From Solilutibacter tolerans (lineage in GTDB: Bacteria; Pseudomonadota; Gammaproteobacteria; Xanthomonadales; Xanthomonadaceae), in NCBI RefSeq assembly GCF_900155935.1, contig NZ_FTLW01000003.1:62001-126000 (forward strand): a stretch of DNA of 64,000 nt, in the 5' to 3' direction. A program made the position numbers and the translations under genes. Positions 58,547 through 64,000 of the stretch are shown here, piece after piece. Each line of letters starts with the position of its first letter. The stretch's first letter is position 1. The notes below the pieces were generated by a model that worked only from the letters and a program-made list of their open reading frames with translations, made no database searches and was not told the DNA's origin.

Positions 58547-59239
58547 TTACTCGCCCTTGCTCTCGCCTTCGCCTTCCGGCGCGGCTTCGTCGCCGCCCTG
58601 GTCGATGGCGGGCACGTCGTCGGCCGGCACTTCTTCCGCGACTTCTTCTTCGACTTCTTCCTTGACGAAGCGCGCCACGGCCACGGCCGGGTTGTGCTCT
58701 TCGCTGACCGCGTGCGACAGCTCGACGCCCGACGGCAGCTTGACGTCGGCCAGGTACACAGTGTCGCCGGCGGCGATATTGCCGAGATCGACTTCGATGA
58801 ACTCCGGCAGGTCCTTCGGCAAGCAGACGATGTCGAGGTCGTTCAGTTCGCTGGTCACCGAGACATCGGCAGCCTTGCCCGCGGGCGACTCGTCGATGTT
58901 GATGAAGTGCAGCGGCACCTTGACGTGGATCTTCTCGCCCGCCTTCACGCGCTGGAAGTCCAGGTGCATGATGATTTGCTTGTACGGGTGGCGCTGCATG
59001 TCACGCAGCAGCACTTGCTGGGCCTTGCCATCGACGGCCAAGGTGATGATCGACGAATAGAACCAGTCGTTCATCTGGGCAAGCCAAGTCGGCTCGTGCT
59101 CGAGCTCGATGCTCACCGGGTCGGCGCCACCGCCGTAGACGACGGCAGGAATGCGGCCCGCATGACGCAGGCGGCGGCTCGCACCCTTCCCCTCGTCCTT
59201 GCGGCCGAACGCCGTCAGTTTGTGTTCTTTGCTAGCCAT
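58547..59239 (-). CDS. rplY: 50S ribosomal protein L25/general stress protein Ctc
   Basis: 230 residues: N-terminal 5S rRNA-binding L25 domain (about 1-95, ASRRLRHAGRIPAVVYGGG), a TL5/Ctc beta domain to about 185, and an acidic Glu/Pro/Ala tail. The long Ctc form rather than the short E. coli L25. The 123-bp gap upstream holds small palindromes, including TTGCTGCAGCAA at 59274-59285. Confidence 0.96.
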   Translation of the reverse strand: MASKEHKLTAFGRKDEGKGASRRLRHAGRIPAVVYGGGADPVSIELEHEPTWLAQMNDWFYSSIITLAVDGKAQQVLLRDMQRHPYKQIIMHLDFQRVKAGEKIHVKVPLHFINIDESPAGKAADVSVTSELNDLDIVCLPKDLPEFIEVDLGNIAAGDTVYLADVKLPSGVELSHAVSEEHNPAVAVARFVKEEVEEEVAEEVPADDVPAIDQGGDEAAPEGEGESKGE

Positions 59240-59362
59240 TTCAGTTACTCACTTTCAGTCATTGAAAGCTGCATTGCTGCAGCAAGGCGACTCATCCGCG
59301 ACCAGATGAGCCGTGTCCGCGACGCTCGGCATGAGCGCCACGAATGGGGTGCTGCTCTTGCG

Positions 59363-60322
59363 TCAGTCGACGTAGAGCGAGCTCACCGACTCGCCAAAGG
59401 CGATGCGGCGAATGGTTTCTGCCAAGAGCTCCGCCACCGAGAGCTGGCGGATCTTGCCGCAGGCCTTGGCGGCCTGGGAGAGCGGGATGGTGTCGGTGAC
59501 GACCAGCTCATCCAGCGCGGAATTCGTGATGTTGTCGATCGCCGCGCCCGACAACACCGGGTGGGTGATGTAAGCGGCGACCTTGGCCGCGCCATGCCGC
59601 TTGAGGGCAGCGGCAGCAGCGCACAAGGTGCCGGCGGTATCGACGATGTCATCGACAAGAACACAGTCCTTGCCGGCGACATCACCAATGATGTTCATCA
59701 CCGTCGCGACGTTCGCCTTCGGACGACGCTTGTCGATGATGGCAAGGTCGGCATCGTCCAGACGCTTGGCAATCGCGCGTGCGCGCACCACGCCGCCGAC
59801 GTCCGGGCTAACCACGATCAGATTGTCGGTGCCATAGGCGCGCCAGATGTCGGCAAGCAGCAGCGGCGAGGCGTAGACGTTATCGACCGGGATGTCGAAA
59901 AAGCCTTGGATCTGGTCGGCGTGCAGGTCCAGCGTCAGCACGCGGTCGGTATGCACCGTGTTGAACATGCTGGCCGCGACCTTGGCGGTGATCGGCACGC
60001 GCGCCGAGCGCGGGCGGCGGTCCTGGCGGGCGTAGCCAAAATACGGAACCACGGCGGTCACGCGGTTGGCGGAGGCACGCTTGAGCGCGTCAATCAACAC
60101 CAACAGCTCCATCAGGTTCTCGGCCGAGGGCGCGCAGGTCGGCTGGATGACGAAGACATCCTGGCCGCGCACGTTTTCCTCGATCTCTACCTGCACCTCG
60201 CCATCGGAGAAACGCCCGACCAGCGCCTTGCCCATGCGGATGCCCAGCTCGTCGCAAACAGCCTTGGCCAATGGGCGATTCGCGTTACCCGAGAACACCA
60301 GCAAGTTGGGCTGTTCCTGCAT
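59363..60322 (-). CDS. prs: ribose-phosphate pyrophosphokinase Prs
   Basis: Makes PRPP from ribose 5-phosphate and ATP for purine (PurF), pyrimidine, His and Trp synthesis. 319 residues; [32 protein letters not shown] and the PRPP loop [17 protein letters not shown] 60322 has GGAG 6 bases upstream; an in-frame TTG inside tRNA-Gln is not the start. Lies just after tRNA-Gln. Confidence 0.97.
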   Translation of the reverse strand: MQEQPNLLVFSGNANRPLAKAVCDELGIRMGKALVGRFSDGEVQVEIEENVRGQDVFVIQPTCAPSAENLMELLVLIDALKRASANRVTAVVPYFGYARQDRRPRSARVPITAKVAASMFNTVHTDRVLTLDLHADQIQGFFDIPVDNVYASPLLLADIWRAYGTDNLIVVSPDVGGVVRARAIAKRLDDADLAIIDKRRPKANVATVMNIIGDVAGKDCVLVDDIVDTAGTLCAAAAALKRHGAAKVAAYITHPVLSGAAIDNITNSALDELVVTDTIPLSQAAKACGKIRQLSVAELLAETIRRIAFGESVSSLYVD

Positions 60323-60369
60323 CTGAGACTCCGCTTCGCTCTGACCGCGCGGTGGATGGTGGATGGAGA

Positions 60370-60445
60370 TGGCAGGGGCGGAAGGATTCGAACCTACGCA
60401 TGCCAGGATCAAAACCTGGTGCCTTAACCACTTGGCGACGCCCCT
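60370..60445 (-). tRNA. tRNA-Gln(TTG)
   Basis: 76 nt cloverleaf, acceptor AGGGGCG with CGCCCCT, anticodon loop TTTTGAT (TTG), T-loop TTCGAAT and encoded CCA. It lies between ispE and prs, a position conserved in gammaproteobacteria, and is probably processed from a joint transcript. Confidence 0.96.
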
Positions 60446-60473
60446 GTAAAACGTTCGGAATCAACGCGATGCG

Positions 60474-61340
60474 TCAGCTCCGTCTCTCCAGCGCATCCAG
60501 CAACGGCGATCGTGCCGCGCCTTCCGCGACCCGCGCGTCCAGTTGCGCGGGCAATCGCTGCAGGGCGTCCATCGCTTCATCGCGCGTGGCGAATTCGACG
60601 AAACAACCGCTGCCGCTGCCGGTCAAACGTGGCGTACCGATGGCTGAAAGCGCGTTCAGCACGGAATCCACCGCGTTTTCGCGCTTCCGCAGCACCGGCT
60701 CGAACGCATTGCCCGAGAGCGATCCTGAAAGGAAGTTGGCTATTGTCGCGGGCGCGGAATCCCGCGTCAAATCTTCGGCCTGAAAAAGTCCTGCGGTCGG
60801 GGCATGAACCCCGGGGAAAGCCAGCACATACCAGGCCGGCGGCAGGTCGATCGGGGTGATGACATCCCCCACGCCTTCGGCCCAGGCGTTCTGCCCATGA
60901 ACAAAGACCGGCACATCTGCGCCCAATGACAGGCCGAGCCGAGCGATGCTATCAGTGGGCCAATCCAGCCCCCATAGGCGATTGAGAGCAACCAAGACAG
61001 TGGCCGCATCCGACGACCCACCACCAAATCCGCCGCCTGACGGAATTCGCTTTTTGACCCCGATATCAACACCTTGAGCGATATTCGACTCTTTTTTTAG
61101 TGATTTCGCGGCTTTTACCATCAGGTCGTCAGCCTCCACGACACCCTCGGCGGACTCACCTAGCCGGCGAATTCCACCATCGCCGCGCATGCGCAGGTAC
61201 ACGGTGTCACCCCAATCGAGCAGACGAAATACGGTCTGCAGCGTGTGGTAGCCATCCGGCCGACGTCCGGTGATCTGCAGAAACAGGTTGAGTTTGGCCG
61301 GCGCAGGCCATGCGCTCCAGCCTTCAGCTTCAGGAAACAT
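60474..61340 (-). CDS. ispE: 4-diphosphocytidyl-2-C-methyl-D-erythritol kinase IspE
   Basis: GHMP kinase of the MEP isoprenoid pathway. 288 residues; [20 protein letters not shown] and the ATP loop [19 protein letters not shown] 61340 lies 10 bp after the lolB stop. The ATG at 61367 (297 residues, overlapping lolB by 17 bp) is an alternative. Neither has a good ribosome site. Confidence 0.95.
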   Translation of the reverse strand: MFPEAEGWSAWPAPAKLNLFLQITGRRPDGYHTLQTVFRLLDWGDTVYLRMRGDGGIRRLGESAEGVVEADDLMVKAAKSLKKESNIAQGVDIGVKKRIPSGGGFGGGSSDAATVLVALNRLWGLDWPTDSIARLGLSLGADVPVFVHGQNAWAEGVGDVITPIDLPPAWYVLAFPGVHAPTAGLFQAEDLTRDSAPATIANFLSGSLSGNAFEPVLRKRENAVDSVLNALSAIGTPRLTGSGSGCFVEFATRDEAMDALQRLPAQLDARVAEGAARSPLLDALERRS

Positions 61341-61350
61341 CACTGTCGGA

Positions 61351-62010
61351 TCAGCCACCCGTCGCATCGCTCCACTGGTCGATGACGAGTCGTACACGGC
61401 TGTCACCGCGCGTGGCGGTGATGCGCCCAGGCAGACCATCACTGCGATGCTGTTCAAAATCGATGCGCCAACCGTCCTGGTCGAGGCGGATCAAGTCAGT
61501 GCCCGAGCCGAAAACATACCCGGTCGGCACCGGGTGCGTGGCGGCCGTGCCGCGCAACCAGAACCGCATCGATTGCACGGGGATGTCCCAACCCGTTGCC
61601 TCACGCAGCAAGGTCGCGGCATCGACACCACTGCGCGGCCCCCCTTCCAGGCCCGTGATCGTGGCTTTTTGGTTTGCGACATCCAGCTGCCAGCTTTGTC
61701 GGGTGATCGGCGCGCTCAAGGTCACCGAATAGTCCAGCGGGCCGCGCTGCTGCCAATCTATACGCGCATTGCCGGCGTTCTTGCCGGTGCTGATAGCGGC
61801 GCGCGCTTGCATCGACCACACATCCTCACCTCGTGCGGCAACACTGGCCTTGTGCGCCGCGAGCGTTGCACTGCATACAACGCTCATTTCCGCGACATCG
61901 CACACCGAAGCATAAGCGGGCAAGGAACGGGTCTGCTGCCCCGCGCAACCAGCGAGCAACGCCGCGAGTGTCACTGCTGCAGTAAGCGTGTAGGGATGTC
62001 GCATCGTCAT
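61351..62010 (-). CDS. lolB: outer membrane lipoprotein LolB
   Basis: 219 residues that receive lipoproteins from LolA and insert them in the outer membrane. Signal with lipobox LLAGC (about Cys22), then the half-barrel with [20 protein letters not shown] and SWQLDV. The ATG overlaps the stop of the TPR gene by 4 bp (ATGA). Placed before ispE, as in most gammaproteobacteria. Confidence 0.9.
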   Translation of the reverse strand: MTMRHPYTLTAAVTLAALLAGCAGQQTRSLPAYASVCDVAEMSVVCSATLAAHKASVAARGEDVWSMQARAAISTGKNAGNARIDWQQRGPLDYSVTLSAPITRQSWQLDVANQKATITGLEGGPRSGVDAATLLREATGWDIPVQSMRFWLRGTAATHPVPTGYVFGSGTDLIRLDQDGWRIDFEQHRSDGLPGRITATRGDSRVRLVIDQWSDATGG

Positions 62011-63695
62011 GATCCCGCCCCTGTTTTTTCCAGCGCACGCCTCAGCGAACGATTCTCCGGGTCGATTCGGCGCGCTTGATCGAACCATTTCTGTGCTTCG
62101 TCCTTGCGCCCCAGCACCCACAGCACTTCAGCGACATGGGCTGCGACTTCCGCATCCTTGTTGAGCGCGAAGGACCGCTCCAATTGCACCAGCGCTTCTT
62201 CGTTGCGACCAAGGCGATACAGCACCCAACCGTGGCTATCGATGATCGCGGCGTTCCCCGGATCAGCCACGCGCGCACGATCGATCAGCTCCAAGGCTTC
62301 GCGATAACGCGTGGTGCGATCAGCCAGCGTGTAACCCAGCGCATTGAGCGCGGCGACATTGTCGGGCTCAATCACCAGCAATTTGCGCAGGTCCGCCTCG
62401 GCGCGATCAATCTGATCGACACGCTCCCATGCAAGCGCCCGGCTGTAGAGGATGGCGAGCTCATCCGGCATCGCGGCGAGGCCGCGTGCATAGGCATCAA
62501 ACTCGCCTTTTTCGTCGCCATCTTCGCGGCGCAATTCGGCCTCGGCGAGGTAGGCGTCGCGCACGACTTCACCCTCTGCCGCGTCATCGTTTTGCAATGC
62601 GCGCAATGCGGCGAATCCTTCGTCCTTGCGGCCCATCGCATGAAAGGTGCTGGCGCGCCGCAGTCGAGCGACATCGCGCAGATTGCCGCCCGCCACAGCG
62701 TCGTACCACTGCAGCGCTTCGTCGTATTTCTTCAGGGTCTCCGCCACCTGCCCCAGCAGCAGGCGTTGGCGCGGGTCGCCAGGGCCAACAGTTTCAGCCT
62801 TGAGCTCGGCGTACAACTTTTCCAGACCCGGATCGTCCTTGGCGCGCGAGAGCATCGCGGCGCGCAGGGCGCGGGTCTGGGTGTTCTGCGGGCCACCAGC
62901 CAGTATCGCGGCAGAGGTCGCGGCATCGCCCAGCGCTTCGTACTCGCCAGCCAGGGCCAGACGTGCACCCGGAATCTCATCGAGGCGGCTGCGCAGAGCC
63001 TCCAATTGTTGGCGAGCATCATCCAGATTCCCGGCTTCTCGCGCTAGGCTCGCCTGCAACAGTTGCACGCGCGGCTCGTTCGGGTGTGCTTTGACGATGT
63101 CGGCAATCAACGCATCGACCAAAGGCTGTTGCTGGAGACGTTGCGCCAGCCCGGCGAAGGCCAGTTGTGCGTCCATGTCCTTGGGCAAGGCATCTCGCTC
63201 GCGCAATTTCTGCAGCACGTCGGCCGTGGATGCGGTGTCTTTGCCGCCCGCCGACAACGCGATCAGCGCATAGCGCCAGCCGCGCGGATCCGGGTTGCGC
63301 AGCAAAGCCTCCAGGCTGCTGACAGCCGTCGCGGCTTTCCCGCCGCGCAGGGCCAGGGTGGCCTCGGTCGCGGACAGGGCGAGCGATGGCTCCGCGCCGC
63401 GCTTCCACAGGGCCAATGCTGCGTTGGCGGTGCGATCGTCGTTGGCCAAGAGCGCGATGCGCGCGGCGCGCTCGGCCAAACCGATATCACCGCTTTTGCG
63501 CGCGGCTTCCAGATAATGCTTGGCCGCCTCATCCAATTTGCCCGCCTGCAGGGCGAATTCGCCGGCCAACATCGGCTCCAAGGCCACATTCCCGGGGGCC
63601 GGCTTGGGCGTCTTTGCCGCCAGCTGCCAGGGCGCACAGGCAAGCAACATCGACATCAAGAGGATGGATAAACGGCGAACGTGACTGTCAGGCAT
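62007..63695 (-). CDS. exported TPR-repeat protein
   Basis: 562 residues with an N-terminal signal (about 6-26, [20 protein letters not shown]) and many tetratricopeptide repeats, clearest at the C-terminus ([40 protein letters not shown]). Such proteins between hemA and lolB are common in this group; role unknown, probably envelope scaffolding. ATG 63695 is chosen to keep the signal peptide at the start. Divergent from hemA by 61 bp. Confidence 0.87.
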   Translation of the reverse strand: MPDSHVRRLSILLMSMLLACAPWQLAAKTPKPAPGNVALEPMLAGEFALQAGKLDEAAKHYLEAARKSGDIGLAERAARIALLANDDRTANAALALWKRGAEPSLALSATEATLALRGGKAATAVSSLEALLRNPDPRGWRYALIALSAGGKDTASTADVLQKLRERDALPKDMDAQLAFAGLAQRLQQQPLVDALIADIVKAHPNEPRVQLLQASLAREAGNLDDARQQLEALRSRLDEIPGARLALAGEYEALGDAATSAAILAGGPQNTQTRALRAAMLSRAKDDPGLEKLYAELKAETVGPGDPRQRLLLGQVAETLKKYDEALQWYDAVAGGNLRDVARLRRASTFHAMGRKDEGFAALRALQNDDAAEGEVVRDAYLAEAELRREDGDEKGEFDAYARGLAAMPDELAILYSRALAWERVDQIDRAEADLRKLLVIEPDNVAALNALGYTLADRTTRYREALELIDRARVADPGNAAIIDSHGWVLYRLGRNEEALVQLERSFALNKDAEVAAHVAEVLWVLGRKDEAQKWFDQARRIDPENRSLRRALEKTGAGS

Positions 63696-63756
63696 CGGCA
63701 GGGGCGTAAAATGCGCGGTTTGGAATCGCAGCCAGCTTAATCGCAAGCGCCTGAAC

Positions 63757-64000
63757 ATGCCGACCCGGCCCACCTTCCACGCCTTGGGTGTCAACCATCA
63801 GACCGCGCCGGTCAGCCTGCGCGAGCGTCTGGCGTTTGACGAGGGCGCGTTGCCGGAAGCGCTATCGGCATTGAAATCGCTGCCGGGCGTGCAAGAAGCT
63901 GCGATTCTCTCCACCTGCAATCGCACCGAGCTATACGTTTTGGCAGAGGGTGATGCAGCGGGGCTGCACGAATGGCTGGCCGACCGCCCCGGCGGCCGTT
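63757..64000 (+). CDS. hemA: glutamyl-tRNA reductase HemA (5' part, cut by window end)
   Basis: The first 81 codons are visible. The protein starts [20 protein letters not shown] and contains the catalytic cysteine motif STCNRTELY (Cys54). It reduces glutamyl-tRNA(Glu) to glutamate-1-semialdehyde, the first committed step of tetrapyrrole synthesis. No stop is reached, consistent with an intact gene running past position 64000. Confidence 0.93.
   Translation, partial: MPTRPTFHALGVNHQTAPVSLRERLAFDEGALPEALSALKSLPGVQEAAILSTCNRTELYVLAEGDAAGLHEWLADRPGGR

Noticed and set aside
58118-60427. A 769-codon + strand frame opposite pth-rplY-prs
   Set aside because: Spans three conserved genes on the opposite strand and shows only the reverse-phase composition typical of GC-rich DNA.

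Overview
Organism. High-GC DNA with gammaproteobacterial gene orders (lolB-ispE-tRNA-Gln-prs-rplY-pth-ychF; tRNA-Tyr/Gly/Thr-tuf; the S10-spc-alpha ribosomal superoperon). Two S46 dipeptidyl peptidases, an AcnD/PrpF methylcitrate pathway, class II DAHP synthase, LpxH and several secreted peptidase or amidase genes together suggest a Xanthomonadales (Lysobacteraceae) chromosome. This is an inference from gene content and order; no database search was run. I see no insertion sequences, prophage genes or CRISPR array, and the window reads as core chromosome.

Layout. 1-6.7 kb: lpxH, a lipoprotein, a DUF455 ferritin-like protein, then the leftward run histidine phosphatase-folC-SPOR-purF, where cvpA is missing. 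6.8-11.3 kb: tandem S46 exopeptidases, one DPP7-like and one DPP11-like. 11.4-13.7 kb: tdh and kbl (threonine to glycine plus acetyl-CoA), separated by a nested palindromic element. 13.7-18.1 kb: pseudouridine synthase, a small exported protein, an OmpA-family porin, SleB-type hydrolase and GST. 18.1-25.1 kb: the propionate (methylcitrate) cluster prpB-prpC-[K+ channel]-acnD-[2H phosphoesterase]-prpF. 25.2-32.6 kb: an RluA-family enzyme, M14 carboxypeptidase lipoprotein, mdh, aminotransferase, a thioredoxin/CcdA pair, an AhpD-like protein and a divergent AraC regulator. 32.6-39.4 kb: cyclophilin, typA, DUF2127, a secreted amidase, class II DAHP synthase and DsbB. 39.5-53.6 kb: the ribosomal superoperon from rpsJ to rplQ, all leftward, with secY and rpoA. 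54-55.5 kb: tuf behind three tRNA genes. 55.6-64 kb: exported isoaspartyl peptidase, ychF, pth, rplY, prs, tRNA-Gln, ispE, lolB, a TPR protein and the divergent start of hemA, cut by the window end.

How the genes work together. Several modules fit an organism living on protein: DPP7/DPP11, the M14 enzyme, the exported isoaspartyl peptidase and amidase process peptides outside the cytoplasm, while tdh/kbl, an aminotransferase and the methylcitrate cycle handle the amino acids and propionyl-CoA produced. The most notable structural points are the direct tRNA-tuf-to-rpsJ junction (secE to fusA absent), an attenuator-like hairpin in the S10 leader, hairpins in every long gap of the ribosomal operon, and two unrelated genes inserted in the prp cluster without a visible prpR.
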